Assembly (NCBI GenBank): GCA_047967505.1
Contig: CM106538.1
DNA: 64,000 bases
Reading direction: 5' to 3' (one strand)
From: Dipteris shenzhenensis
Taxonomy: Eukaryota > Polypodiophyta > Polypodiopsida > Gleicheniales
Under the pieces are notes generated by a model. It did not search any database. It was given only the letters and a program-made list of their open reading frames with translations, and was not told the origin of the DNA. The position numbers and the translations under genes were made by a program. Every line of letters begins with the position of its first letter. The first letter of the stretch is position 1. Positions 53,050-63,714 of this stretch are shown here, one piece after another.

Positions 53050-53335
53050 GTAGTATGCAAGTGACCACGGTTATTTATATCTCTAGTTGACATAGTTGTC
53101 ACCTGTTTGACATGGTCATTGCGGTCACCTTGTTCGCTCACCGACATAGTTGTCGTTTGGCTAGCTCGTTGACATAGCCGTTACTTGGCCAGTTCGGTGA
53201 CATGGTTGTCATCTGGTCAGCTATCTGACATGGTTGTCATCTGGACAGCTCGCTGACATAGTTGTCACTTGGTGAGATGGTTGTCATCTGGACAGCTCCC
53301 TGACATAGTTGTCACCTGGTCAGCTCAGCTTGAAT
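53050..53335 (-). repeat. U3 minisatellite of gypsy copy 2
   Basis: Repeated units of roughly 26 bp with gacatagttgtcacctggtc and agctcgct-like spacers, eight or more copies. It occupies the place of the 20-bp array in the 16.3-kb LTR but has a different monomer. Confidence 0.82.
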
Positions 53336-53360
53336 TTGAATGCTTGAATATCTGCAACGA

Positions 53361-53367
53361 TACCACA
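53361..53367 (-). other. Decayed copia primer site
   Basis: Minus strand reads TGTGGTATCGTTGCAG after the LTR, a mutated form of TGTGGTATCAGAGCC seen at 63700-63714. Only about 20 bp of copia interior remain before gypsy LTR sequence. Confidence 0.6.
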
Positions 53368-53713
53368 TGAAGGAACATGGTGGAGGGAGAGGGAGAGGGA
53401 GAGAGAGAGGGTAGGCTAGGGAGAGAGAAGATAATACTCAAATGGAAACATAATGAAAGTGAAAGGAAATGGAAATGAGCAATAGACCAAAATGGAAAGA
53501 CTCACTTTGATAAAGCTTGATGTAGACTCCTTGATGTGTGTTGACGTGACACACCAGTACAATCATATATAGGAGGATAGACACACACTAGAATACCAAA
53601 GTGTATATGGGATATCCCCCAATATGACACGTGGCACTCACACATAAGACTCTACTAGAACTCCTAGTAGAACACGCTAAAACACACTCAATGCTTGACT
53701 TCATGTTCTGACA
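53368..53713 (-). repeat. Copia LTR, minus strand (copy a)
   Basis: Starts TGTCAGAACATGAAGTC and ends CCTTCA before a primer-site remnant. It shares blocks with the LTRs at 56.1 and 61.3-63.7 kb: cacgtgtca, gtgttctagt and a ctatatatg TATA region. Older and more diverged than those. Confidence 0.75.
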
Positions 53714-54699
53714 CATACCTCTTGACGTGATATAGACATATGATGACCTAGAATGTTGCATTAAGCTGTAGTGGGGGTGATCCAAACTCGACCTAAATAA
53801 TCTGATGAGGAACCGACAACTTACTAGGAGGAGAGAGGCGAAGAGAAGATCTTCACAGACTCAAGGTTGGAGGGTTCGAATGAATTAGCACCTTGTGCCA
53901 AAGACTACTAAGCAAAGGTAATGCATGTAGTTGGGAAGCTAGATTAGCAGGGGAGACAGGCTCAAACTCATAGGAGTGAGCCCCAAGGGACTACAAGGAG
54001 TCACGCGCACATTCAAAATGCCCTTCTCTCGACACAATTAGATTCTTCTATTAGGGGCATCCCTTAGCAAGATGCTTCGAATGAGGGTTACGATGCTAAG
54101 GAGGGATATGGTAAGACCCCAGATGCCAATGAGAATGTTGACAGGTTAGATCGAAAGTGGGAGGCGTTCTCTCGTAAACTCCTTATTTTTATACCCCCCA
54201 CCATAGGTCCCCACGCCGACAAAGACTTATAATTGGGTTACTTTATGGCCGTAGATAGCAGTTGTAGGAGCTTATTCGACTGAAGCACATGGAGTACCCT
54301 ATTAATCCAAATCACAAGGTTTGTAGCTACAAAGTTTGTACAAGCTTGACTAATGAGAGGTCGAATTGTTGGCGTTTCATCATTATAATCATGTTGACTC
54401 TACAAAAGCCATGATCATGATAAAGAGAGTACAATTCTATGATAATGAATTTTTACAACGTGCAATGACGATAGGAATGCAACTAGTTATGAATTTCAAG
54501 CAAACATGTAGGTAGAAATAAGCATATCTTAGTTGATAATACCAAAGACCTTGACAAATCCAATTGATCGTGTCAGAGGATATGATAATTTGTTCATCTA
54601 TCTTGAAGTGGGTGACATTTGGCTTCCAAGTGATAAGGCTTTTACAAAGTGGGACGATAATCATTCTCCTACATAGATCATTACAACCTTGTCCAATCA
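53714..54699. other. No gene recognised
   Basis: About 1 kb of mixed sequence without domains. A 22-bp segment cattctcctacatagatcat is repeated at about 54662 and 54698. It may be LINE-derived, because LINE coding sequence follows directly. Confidence 0.4.
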
Positions 54700-55250
54700 T
54701 TCTCCTACATAGATCATTCCTTTGGAGCAGCAGAGAGGGGAACCTCCAACTATTAGGATTCCTAACTTCTTATGCTAGGAGGTTTCTGTTAGAGAGCCCA
54801 TAGGGGAGATCTAAAAATTGAGACCCTCTTAGAGGGGATCAACAGCTCAAGATCTAGACCATTCATAGGAGATTAGAGACTAGGAGAGGGGCACTTTTGC
54901 ACAGAGAGGGGCCTCTCATGTGAGCTGGGTAGCCTTGTAGAGATTGGAGCAGAGGGAACCATGGAGTGCTTGGGTAGTTGAGAGGATGTAGATTGCCAGA
55001 GAAAAATTCAGGACATGTAGGAGGCTAGATTAGAGTATAGATTTCATGCTAGGACTGCATTCTAGACTTAGAATGAAGACAGAGCTACCAAGGACTTTTT
55101 TCCAACTACAGGCCCTAGGCATTCGAGGGAGGGGAATCAGGAGTTTGAGGAGGCTAGATGGCATCCTTCGAGCTAGCCCATGGGATGTGGGACTTGTGGC
55201 CACATACGTTTTTTGGCACTACTTTGTGACCGCACAGATACTTGGCAGCT
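54700..55250 (+). pseudogene. LINE fragment between endonuclease and RT
   Basis: Plus-strand reading gives RTFFQLQALGIRGRGIRSLR after several stops; plant LINEs have a comparable F-x-L-Q/K region just before RT. Upstream frames are heavily interrupted. It stops at about 55250 against copia gag on the other strand. Confidence 0.5.
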
Positions 55251-55254
55251 AGAG

Positions 55255-56050
55255 AGGAGGGTGGAGGCAAGTGCCTGTGTAGTATCCGCTGAACAGGATG
55301 GAGATTCTTTGTTGCAGCGATCCTTTTCAAGCAAAAGAGACACCATATCCTCAAATATAGTCGATGCAATGCGAAGTACTTCAAGGGCATTCTCAAAGCG
55401 AGAAATCCCTTCCATATTTGTCATCAGGACAGCCATTTTGTCCTTGTCATCCGGGCAACACTTCAAATTAGAGAGTTGTTGAACTAAAGATTGAATTTTT
55501 GCTATATGCGCACTAAGTATCAAACTCTTCCATTTTCAGCTTATAAAATTGCATTTTCAGAAATACCTTGGAGTTGGTGATCTTGTTACCAAATATATTC
55601 TCAAGGCGTGCCCAAATCTCCTTTGCCTTGGACTTGAAGTCGATGTGAAATAATCATCTAGGCAAAGCCCGATGATTGCGATGGCCCTCGAATTGTGCTG
55701 CTTCCAAATCTTTCATGTTTGAAGCTCCGTTGATGCCTCAAGTGCTTCATCATCTTCGATGGCATCCCAAACATTCTCCTTCATGAGAAGGAGTTGCACT
55801 TTTGTTTGCCATGTGGGAAATCCGTCCCCCTTGAATTTGTCCACAAGGAGAGAGTTGGTGGAAAGCGAACCCATAAAGCTGGTAGCTAGGAGAGAGAAGA
55901 GTGATGGATAGAATGAAGGGCACAAGCGAGCTGAGGGAGAAATGGAGGGCTGAGGAAGAAATGGCAGAAACCATTCCTCCAAGGGGAATGAGGGAGAGAG
56001 GCTTCAATGTCCTCAATCTCTTACCTCAACCTCTTGGAAGATAGTCTAGT
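55255..56050 (-). pseudogene. Copia gag, N-terminal half, minus strand
   Basis: Reads VDKFKGDGFPTWQTKVQLLL and ENVWDAIED near 55860 (start of a copia gag), then KAKEIWARLENIFGNKI at about 55620 and IQSLVQQLSNLKC at about 55480, the UBN2-type capsid. Stops at 55713 and 55530 and a frameshift. No protease or pol is present; the element is cut at 55255. Confidence 0.78.
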
Positions 56051-56060
56051 TCTGATACCA
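56051..56060 (-). other. Copia primer-binding site
   Basis: Minus strand TGGTATCAGA, complementary to the 3' end of initiator-Met tRNA as usual for plant copia elements, two bases after the LTR. Confidence 0.85.
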
Positions 56061-56062
56061 TA

Positions 56063-56368
56063 TGAAGATGCAAGACATGGAATGGAATGGAAAGGAAAAG
56101 CAAGACTAGGAAAGCATAATGAAAATGAAATAATGCGAGAAAGAAATATACAACTAAGCAAAGTACTTACATGATCAAGAAAGGCATGAGGCTTGATGAA
56201 AATGACAATGAAAGTACAATGTCTTTATAGGATAGGCACACACACTCTAAGTGTCAAATGTATATGGGATAAGTCCCATAGTGACACGTGGCACTCTAGG
56301 ATATAAAGTAGTATAGTACTACTCTAGAACACACTAAAAGTCACTCAAATTGACTCCATTTCCTAACA
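56063..56368 (-). repeat. Copia 5' LTR, minus strand (copy b)
   Basis: 306 bp, starts TGTTAGGAAATGGAGTCA and ends CA before the primer site. Contains cacgtgtcact and a tataaagac TATA region. Confidence 0.87.
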
Positions 56369-56439
56369 GCGCTCAAGGAAGCTCAGCCCAATTATTTAGA
56401 TGCATGACTAAATACTAATAGTATCTTAGAAAAAGGGCT

Positions 56440-56950
56440 TGGATAACATCAATTTAAGACTGAGAGTCTTTTGAAATCTTAAAGCTTGTCCATCCTGGTA
56501 GACTGCCCATTTACCTTCCTTGCATGCTTCCTTCACTTTTGTGAGTCCGATGTGTCTTTGTTTGAGCTGGGTTGGAGTGAGCTCCTTAGATATCCAAATT
56601 CTTGTACCCTTTAGCTTGCGTATTTATATGAGAATCTTGACTCTTGCTGCCCTCTCATTGAAGTGTACCTGCGCTTGTGTTCCTTTTTTAGCAACATTGC
56701 TTATGTCGTCTTCATCCCAATCATTTTGTGATATTTCTTTCTTGAGGTATAATATCCTATCTTCTATAAGACTCTCCTCCCCATCTCCACTGCATCCATC
56801 TTGCAACCCCCTGATGCACAGTATCATCTTATTTTGTACTCTCCTTTGCTGCTCTTTAACCTCCATGTATAAATCAGCTTTATTGACATTTGCAGTCATC
56901 TCCTGCTTGATAGAACTTACTTGAGTTGTGATCGTTTCCTTCACTATGGA
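56440..56950 (-). pseudogene. L1-like ORF1 protein fragment, minus strand
   Basis: Shows a helical part (SIVKETITTQVSSIKQEM), an RRM-like part (ILCIRGLQ, LIEDRILYLKKEI, VHFNERAARVKILI) and a C-terminal part RIWISKELTPTQLKQRHIGL and EACKEGKWAVYQDGQ. The order coiled coil, RRM, C-terminal domain resembles L1 ORF1p or FP-type proteins. There is one stop after KILI. It differs from the zinc-knuckle ORF1 of LINE-A, so it represents another LINE lineage. Confidence 0.62.
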
Positions 56951-56953
56951 TAC

Positions 56954-57510
56954 CAGCTCTGCCGAAAGGCAAGTGTCTAGGAGACGATGGTTTAGCGCTG
57001 ATCCTTTTCCGGTTTCATTGAGAGAGATCCTAGCTCTGCCGAAAGGCAAGTGTCCAGGAGACTATGGTTTAGCGCTGATCCTTTTTCGGTTTCATTGGGA
57101 GCTTATGGGCTCAAGCATTCTCACAGCTTTTCAAGACGTCATGGAGATCGGGATATGCCAGCCAGACTTTCAGAGGGGCTGATTCACCTTATTCCTAAGG
57201 GCAGCGGAGACAGGCTTGAGATTTCACAGTGGAGCCCATTACCTTGCTTGGATCTACTATTAAGATCCTAGCTAAGGCCATCAGCCTGAGAGTTGCCCCT
57301 TTCTTACCAAACATTTTTCAGCCCACCTAGATAGGCTTGGTACAGGACTGTAGCATTTTTAATAACATCTTTACTTTTTGGGAGGCCACAGCATTGGCAC
57401 AGTTCTGCCAATAGGACTTATTGGTTTTGCTTCTTGATTTTAAGTAGGCCTATGATAGGTGATGGGATGGAGGGATTGGCAGCCATGAAGGCATCCACAT
57501 GGCCTAGTTG
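56954..57510 (+). pseudogene. LINE-B-type RT fingers/palm fragment with 78-bp tandem duplication
   Basis: After two copies of a 78-bp unit (starting agctctgccgaaaggcaagt at 56954 and 57032) the reading is GLIHLIPKGSGDRLEISQW, KILAKAISLRVAPFLPNIFQ, GLVQDCSIFNNIFTFWEATA and LLDFK.AYDR, i.e. RT up to motif A. Frames change and several codons are stops. Confidence 0.72.
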
Positions 57511-58055
57511 GGTCTAGAATGAAACACCTCCCTCTTATGCAGCTGAACCATCCTGAAAGTGACATTAAACAAGGCATTGTGTTCCGGCACACCTATCAGT
57601 GCCTTCAAAGAAAAAAATGGCACAAGATAAACAGTGCGATGACGGGAAATTCTACTAGCAGTGGTCATTTCTTCTTCAAAGGAGACAAATTCACAATTTC
57701 AAACTGATCTAACAACAAAAGAAAGAAGGGGGAGCACAAACTTAAGTCTGTAAATGGGAAGCAAGTACGCCACAGATGAAAAAATTACCAAGGTGATAAG
57801 GAAGAAATAGTTTCTTGAACTCTAATTCGAATGGTCAAAATTTTCTAGATCCAGGTTGGGCCAACAAACACAAAAACTTCATTAGGGCCACAAAATACTC
57901 TCTAAAGATACAAACCACCTACCTTCCAATTTATTGAGTTTGAAGAAAAAACAGGTAGTAAATCTCTGATTTGCTTTCAAATGGAATATCTTAATTCTTG
58001 AAAGTTATTTGGTGTGCAAATACAACCAAATAAAAAGAAAAGGTATTTTGTATAC
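57511..58055. other. No gene recognised (probable intron)
   Basis: AT-rich single-copy-looking sequence downstream of the donor of the exon at 58056-58115. A donor-like AAG/GTAGGT lies at about 57921 on the minus strand, but no exon with a trustworthy acceptor precedes it. Confidence 0.4.
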
Positions 58056-58115
58056 CTTTTCAGACACTTCCACACCAGTAGCATAGTCTTGCTTTTCCAT
58101 GGAGTGCCAAGAATT
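58056..58115 (-). CDS. Host exon, 20 codons, unknown gene
   Basis: Minus-strand acceptor catacacatgcag, donor AAG/GTATAC. Reads NSWHSMEKQDYATGVEVSEK with phase 0 on both sides. It follows the exon at 58225-58296 after a 109-bp intron. Function not recognised. Confidence 0.58.
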
Positions 58116-58224
58116 CTGCATGTGTATGAATCTTAACTCATTAGTCCGTGCTGCAAAGATATGCTAATATTGGGTAAGGTGAAGTAGATCGAAAAAGCAT
58201 CTTAAATCCTACAGAAATTTATAC

Positions 58225-58296
58225 CTGAGCAGAGGCATGCACAGCAAAATCATAGAGTTCTCTGAGTCTCCTTTTTCGTAAACGCTCCCAAAAATT
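58225..58296 (-). CDS. Host exon, 24 codons, unknown gene
   Basis: Minus-strand acceptor gggcatgtag, donor CAG/GTATAA. Product begins NFWERLRKRRLRELYDFA and ends HASAQ, a basic helix. Phase 0 at both ends, so it joins the next exon in frame. It lies on the same strand as the coiled-coil exons 44 kb away; all five could belong to one gene with giant introns or to two genes. I do not recognise the sequence. Confidence 0.6.
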
Positions 58297-58985
58297 CTAC
58301 ATGCCCATACGTCATGCAACAATAAACCTTAAACAATGTCCTTATTCCCTCAAATCAACAAATTCAAAGTTTGCATCAAACGCACTCGGACTTTGAAATT
58401 TTCACTCAGGTGCTACTGTTTTGTGAGAGTCAGTATAGAATACTTCAAGAAAAATGTGATCTTTTCTTTAAACGGATATATTTTAATAATGGAAAAGAAC
58501 CTATTATGCTTTCATGTCTTCATTTTCCCCAAGAAGACATCAAAATACATTGCAAACAATATGCAGTCCATAAAGCCACAAAGACATTTTTAAAACTTGG
58601 TCGGAATCCCAGAGGACCTTGTTTGGATCACTGCAACCCTTACCAATTCCACCAGCACAACTTGAATACCAAACTCAATGATAAAATGGTAAATGCAATT
58701 TGGAGAAATAAAATAGCCAATTGATCTGGGATCTAAGCTTGCAAATAATTAGCCATTTGCAGTCTTGTTTTGGTTTCAAAAGTCCACATGAGAGGATAAC
58801 TATAAATAGCCTAAAATCTCATTCAAAAAAATAGTTCATATATGTAAAAGGAGATGAGCTTGGTTTCCTTGGCAAGGGGCCGCTTCCCACACTTAGCTTG
58901 CACAAGGCATTGGTGTTTCCCAGCTGAGAATAGGCAACTCAACCTTAGGCTCGCATTTATTTTATTTTAGTATATGAAATAGGCT
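58297..58985. other. No gene recognised (probable intron)
   Basis: AT-rich sequence upstream of the small exons. Plus-strand frames at 58336-58724 overlap each other and have no domain. Confidence 0.4.
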
Positions 58986-58989
58986 TCTA

Positions 58990-61021
58990 TTAAGTATGAG
59001 AAAGGAAGAAAGAAATTTTATTAGAGTCTTCGGAAGACCGATGGGTCTATGAGACTGAAAGAAAACTTGATACAAATCACAGTAAGGATGGAGCTACTGA
59101 AACGAGCATCATCACCCATGCTGAATCCTACGTTTGATCATACATAATCAAATCAAATACATCTGGATGTAACAATGAAAAGAAAAGGACTGGAGCGGAG
59201 CGGAATCCTCCGTATGTCATGTCGCCCTAGCTAGTGCATAGCCGGTGATGGGACGCTGGTGCCCGTCAAGGGGTGCTGTACGTCTCGGTCTCTTGGATGA
59301 AGCTCGATGCAAGACCAGAGCCACCGTGACTCCCGTGGGATGTATCCCGGGTCTAAACAATGACGGGATGTCCCCCAGAGTGATCTATGTGTCCCCTCGA
59401 TGTCTCGTGTATCATGCTGCGATCGTCGGGTCGAGGTCTCTGTCACGTCTGCGGCTAGAGACTGGACGATCAATGTCACTCGATGGGAAGAACTCTGTGA
59501 TCCTGCTCTGAGAGGTGTCTGATGATGTGGCCGAGCGCCTGAGTAAGTACTATCTATGTCGGACCCCCTTGTGAATGAAGGCTGCAAGGCATCTCTGATC
59601 TAGGTAGGCGAGGAATCTGGAAAGGAGCCCAGAGCTGTCTTTGAAGGGGCAGTGGTAGCGACCTCGGATCTCGTAGTACACTGGGCACCTGAAAATAAAA
59701 TGCTCCTCCGACTCGATCTCTCGACAATCGCACAATATGCATAAGCGATGCTCCCTAGGAATCCCCTCTGCTCTGCCACTCTCTATGCGGAGGCGGTGTG
59801 ATGATACCCGAAACTGTCCAATGGAGATCCGTAGTGAGTGAGGCATATGAAGCTCAGTGTACCCCGGTGGTGTGATGAATCCCTCCTCTGAAATACAAAG
59901 ACAGTAATCTCTGTAGAAACTCAGCTTCACTGGAAGCTCCCTCGGTTCCAACCAGGTCCTAAAGGTGTGTAGCTGCAGGAGATTCTCACGAATGACCTGG
60001 TTTGTGTGTGGCCCGGTCGGGATGGTGGGTGGGAGTACCGGAGGGGCATCTAAACTGTACTGAAAAGAAGGTATCCTATCGATGTGGAACCCTAGTCTCA
60101 CAAACCATCTGTGAGTCCGTGCATACCAGCATCGCTCGTCTCCCTTTGCTGCCAACCTCATGGAGGAATCAAGAGCCAACCATGGCAACCTCTGTCTCCC
60201 TGATGTGCAGTCCCCATATGATCTAACTCGGTGTAGATATATAATGGTCTGAAAGGCTGCATCTAGCTGGAGTGGAGAGGCACCAAACTCGGCCTGAATG
60301 ATGTGATGTGGTACAGACGGTTTCCCTCGATCATCCGTGAGAGCATGAGGATCTGCAGGCACTCCACCCGTGTCCACTCTATCTCTGACATGTTAGGCCC
60401 CCAACAAGGGCTGCCATACATACTGGCTAGTCGGACCAAGGAATCGAAGAGAAGTGGGAGTGGAAGCATTGTCTCTCTAGCCTAGCTAGTGAGGTGTATC
60501 CCCTGCTCAGTCTGGCCTGCATCGTTGGTCTCATCGTGAAGATCGGGCCGGGAGAAGATGACCCCCAAGTAAGTGTATGAGGATACGATCTCAACTGGTG
60601 ACCCACTGAAAGTAAAAGTAAACTGCTTCCGTTGCATGTTTGCTCGAGAGGTGTTAAAGATCATGACCTTGGTCTTGCCAAGGTTGACCTCCAAATCATG
60701 GGATAAACAAAAAGCCTGCAGTGCATCCGCCACGTCATCTACATAAAGAAGAATCATGATGATGATCCCGGCAAGCGAGTAACCGGTCCCTCCGAACGCC
60801 CCCATGAAAGTCTCAAGCTCATCGATGTAGAGGCCAAACAAGGTCGGTGATAAGGGACAACCCTGTTTGACTCCTATGGTACTCAAGATCTCATCTGTCC
60901 AACCTGCGCCTGTCCGAACTCGGCCTGAGACTCTCTCATACAGTGCCATGACTGCCCAAATGATCTCCTGATCAAATCCCAGTGTCTGTAGGCGTGTGAT
61001 GAGACGAGCTCGAGGTACTAT
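58990..61021 (-). mobile_element. LINE-C, 5'-truncated, minus strand
   Basis: From the RT palm to a 3' UTR whose end lies in an A/G-rich run at about 58990-59020. Truncated at about 61021, directly after motif A. Relatives of its tail occur at 0.9-1.6, 6.4, 9.0 and 44.1 kb. Distinct from LINE-A, B and D because its RT has YVDD and its tail lacks the poly(A) run. Confidence 0.8.
59550..61021 (-). pseudogene. LINE-C reverse transcriptase and C-terminal region
   Basis: RT: VPRARLITRLQTLGFDQEII (after motif A), VKQGCPLSPTLFGLYIDELE, the catalytic LLYVDD, then LEVNLGKTKVMIFN and YTYLGVIF. A stop separates it from the next part, ASMYGSPCWGPNMSEIEW, and a frameshift near 60370 leads to a 270-codon frame ending in the zinc motif CILCDCREIESEEHFIFRCP. 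The latter part is unusually intact. The thumb and zinc tail help RNA recognition. Confidence 0.83.
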
Positions 61022-61238
61022 GAGAGAAACAGCCGAGAGAAAAAACTCAAGGCAAAAATACATCATCCAAAGTATGAACAACAAGTGGTAAAATAGAGTC
61101 CAAACAAATGAAAAACTAGACAAGATGAAATGTCATGCCTGTGATGGTCTCTAAAAAAGATAGCCTCTCCACCTCTGAGAAAAATCATCCTCTTGGTTGA
61201 AGCAGAACTAGAAGAACCCCACATCCTCGACTGAATAG
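61022..61238 (-). repeat. LINE-A 3' end fragment
   Basis: Reads ASTKRMIFLRGGEAIFF on the minus strand, like AFTKRDIFLREWRGFRFF at 14.4 kb, followed by a 3' UTR with ggatgatgtatttttgcctt and gttttttctctc. It sits between LINE-C and a copia LTR; the poly(A) is missing. Confidence 0.65.
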
Positions 61239-61462
61239 CAAAATGAAAGTACTCCCATGTAGAACAAAGAGCTTGTAGGCTTGATACTTTATTGATTTGA
61301 CTAGACAAGTACAGATCTTATATAAAGCACACACACACACATATGAACACCGATGCATATGGGATAACTCCCAATGTGACATGTGGCATCCATAGGACAC
61401 ACTAGACTAGAACTCACACTAGAACACACCAAACATACTCATCTTGACTCCATTTCCTAACA
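61239..61462 (-). repeat. Copia LTR fragment, minus strand (copy c)
   Basis: Starts TGTTAGGAAATGGAGTCAAG at 61462 and is cut after cattttgct at about 61239. Contains gtgctttatataagat (TATA) and caataaagtatc (polyadenylation signal). Confidence 0.88.
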
Positions 61463-61468
61463 CCCCCC

Positions 61469-63699
61469 GTTAGGAAATGGAGTCAAGATGAGTCAGTTTG
61501 ATGTGTTCTAGTGAGTTCTAGTCTAGTGTGTCCTATGGATGCCACGTGTCACATTGGCGTTCATATGTCTGTGTGTGCTCTATATAAGAGTTTGTACTTA
61601 TCTAGTGTCAAATCAATCAAGTATCAAGCCTACAAGCTCTTTGGTCTACATGTGAGTACTTTCATTTTGCTCATTGCTCTTGCTTTTTTTTTTTTTTTCC
61701 AAAGAAAGGAACCTTCTATTAATGCTTGAAAGATTTCATACAAGACAGCAGCCTTGAAGGTGCTGAGTATGGAAAAAAACAAAAAAGGCTGACAGAAAAA
61801 CCGGCCTGTTCCTAAGAAACCCCAGCTCACTGCCTAGGGAATCTCTGGAATTGGGGCTAATATCCAAGTGGGGGGACTATACAGCCAGCGAATCCCTCGT
61901 AGAGTGAAGATGTAGAAAACACCTGCAGGCCAAGCCTTGCAGAAACAAGCACGCCTCTCCATAGTTTCCCTGGAGCCTGGAGTCCCGCACTCCCAGGTGG
62001 ACCGTAGAGTGTATATGATATCTTGCCATATGGTAACTAGGGTAGCCGCGCGTGGAACACGGTGCTCACCCATCACAAGACTGCAGCGAGCCAGCAAATG
62101 TTCCAAGCCGATGCTGGCTACTACCTCCCAAAGACTATCTTCCTTAGGAGAAGGAGGAGCTAGACTATCAGGGAGGACTGCCTCGTGGAGTGCGATCCTC
62201 TAGATGCTCTGACCCTGTATCCGGTAGGTTGGGGAGATCTCATCAATCTAAAACACATGTCCTCCCTCTGTCAACCAAGCAACCATCCCCCAGGTGTAGT
62301 CTCTATGAAGACTCTACATATGGAGCGCTCCCATCCAGATCCTCGCTGCCCTACGACAGCTCAACAAGCAATGCGAAATAGTCTCCAGGATACCATCGGA
62401 GCAACAATGGCACTGCCCGTTCACTCGTATCTGCTCCAACCACGGTCCGATGGGCAAGCCTCTGTGGGCGGCCAGCCAGAAGAAGTAAGAGATCTTCCTC
62501 GGCCGCAAGCTGGACCACAACCATGTCCAAAACCTGGAGCGCACATCTCGGGGCACTCTCTGGGTCACCCAATGTCTCTCCCTCGAAGGGGTCCACCTTG
62601 ACGAGTCCATTTGAATCCTCCTCCCAATCCGTGTGGTGTAGGAAAAGAAGGGCACCTCATCCACCTACTCAGCTAGGCCGCCTTGGAGGGCCATAACCAC
62701 TCTCTCGGATCCCACTGGACCTCCCTCAGCAGGAGTCTACCCTCCCACAGCCAAAGGCACCATCTAGAGGTGTCCTGCTTTGAAATACTGGGAGGGTCAA
62801 TGTGCCACTCCTTCCCCAAACGTCCCACCACTCTGATCATCTGCCAGTGTATCCCATCAAGACTCCCATCCATCTCAGGGTCACTCTTAGTGAGTGGCTG
62901 AAGTAGGCCTCCAGGTCCTACACAGAAGAAGCCGAGGTGCGTGTTGCCGCACTACATCAACATCCGCAAGGAGACACCAATACGGGAAAACTGCCCCAAC
63001 CATTTGCTGTCTCTCCAAACGTGAAGTCCTTCCCACCAGGACTCCGAAATGGCTAAGTCAATCTCGCCCATCCGCTACCCTGCCCCTCGCAGATGCGCTA
63101 GGGCATCAAGCCTCGCCTCTGTCTCCATAGGTAGTCTACTCCAACAGCCAAAGGACCCTACTAGACCACTGTCCCACTGTGCCCAACCAATGTGAGTCCG
63201 CTGTCCGAGCATACGGCCCTCCTGATCTCTGATCTCTGGGTGCCACATAAGGGACTGGCACTCAAACTCCTCTCTGCATCTGGGCGGAGCACGGATGAGA
63301 CCCCTTGCAATTTTCTGCCATACCCTTGAAGACTCCTCATTAGGGGGGAGCCCTTCCCCGTAAGGGGGGCCTCTGAGAAGATCCATCGATGTGAGGGCTG
63401 CCAATGTCCCCCAATGCATGGGGTATTCCTCAGAAGCCCTCGCTATAAGAGGAGCTTCCAAGGCTCTGCACTAGGGGTGAGGCCACAAACCACCAACTTG
63501 CCCAAAAGGGCCCTACTCTGCATCTCCAGATCAATGACACCCAAGCCTCCCAATGCCTGCCAAGCTACTCGGGCCGTAGTGTTCCTCGTGCTTGCTCTTG
63601 CTATTTCATTTCCATTTCATTATGTCTCTCTTTGAGTATCATTATCTCTCTCCCTAGCCTATACCCTCTCTCTCTTTCCCTCTCCACCATGCACCTTCA
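61469..63699 (+). repeat. Copia 5' LTR, plus strand (copy d), split by LINE-B
   Basis: Starts GTTAGGAAATGGAGTCAAG (first T replaced by C) and ends CCTTCA at 63699. Without the LINE it is about 314 bp, close to copy b. Head to head with copy c across six C residues. Confidence 0.88.
61684..63591 (-). mobile_element. LINE-B copy 3, minus strand, inserted in the copia LTR
   Basis: Begins on the plus strand with T15 (61684-61698), the minus-strand poly(A), and is flanked by TTGCTCTTGC at 61674-61683 and 63592-63601. It holds only the C-terminal part of ORF2: VPNEG-like pre-zinc region at about 63200-63460, zf-RVT at 62340-62660 (RKISYFFWLAAHRGLPIGPW, CHCCSDGILETISHCLLSC) and the tail region. Frameshifts are present. 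It is the best-preserved zf-RVT domain of LINE-B in the window. Confidence 0.9.
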
Positions 63700-63701
63700 T
63701 G

Positions 63702-63714
63702 TGGTATCAGAGCC
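63702..63714 (+). other. Copia primer-binding site
   Basis: TGGTATCAGAGCC, complementary to initiator-Met tRNA, two bases after the LTR end. Confidence 0.9.

Larger units (their letters stand above)
44340..53340 (-). mobile_element. Gypsy copy 2, minus strand, large deletions
   Basis: Same family as the 16.3-kb element but clearly diverged. From right to left: LTR, conserved primer site, gag with knuckles, protease, RT-RNase H, integrase and part of ORF4. The tandem arrays and the N-terminal half of ORF4 are missing between integrase and 44870, and the second LTR was not found. Frames are broken in many places. Confidence 0.87.
52231..53340 (-). repeat. LTR of gypsy copy 2
   Basis: The end next to the primer site matches the U5 end of the 16.3-kb LTR in blocks (cttccgaagtgttactggag; gggccactggtgtgag). 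The U3 part at 53050-53335 contains a minisatellite of gacatagttgtcacctggtc-like units and a TATA-like atataaataacc. The outer border is not sharp; copia sequence starts at about 53345. Confidence 0.7.

Noticed and set aside
55154-55396. Zinc knuckle CGHKVVPKNVCGHKSHIP on the minus strand
   Set aside because: Spacing does not fit CCHC and the segment overlaps plus-strand LINE sequence; border of two elements.
58336-58724. Plus-strand frames of 85 and 117 codons
   Set aside because: Overlapping frames with low-complexity Phe/Lys content, opposite strand to the exons, no domain.
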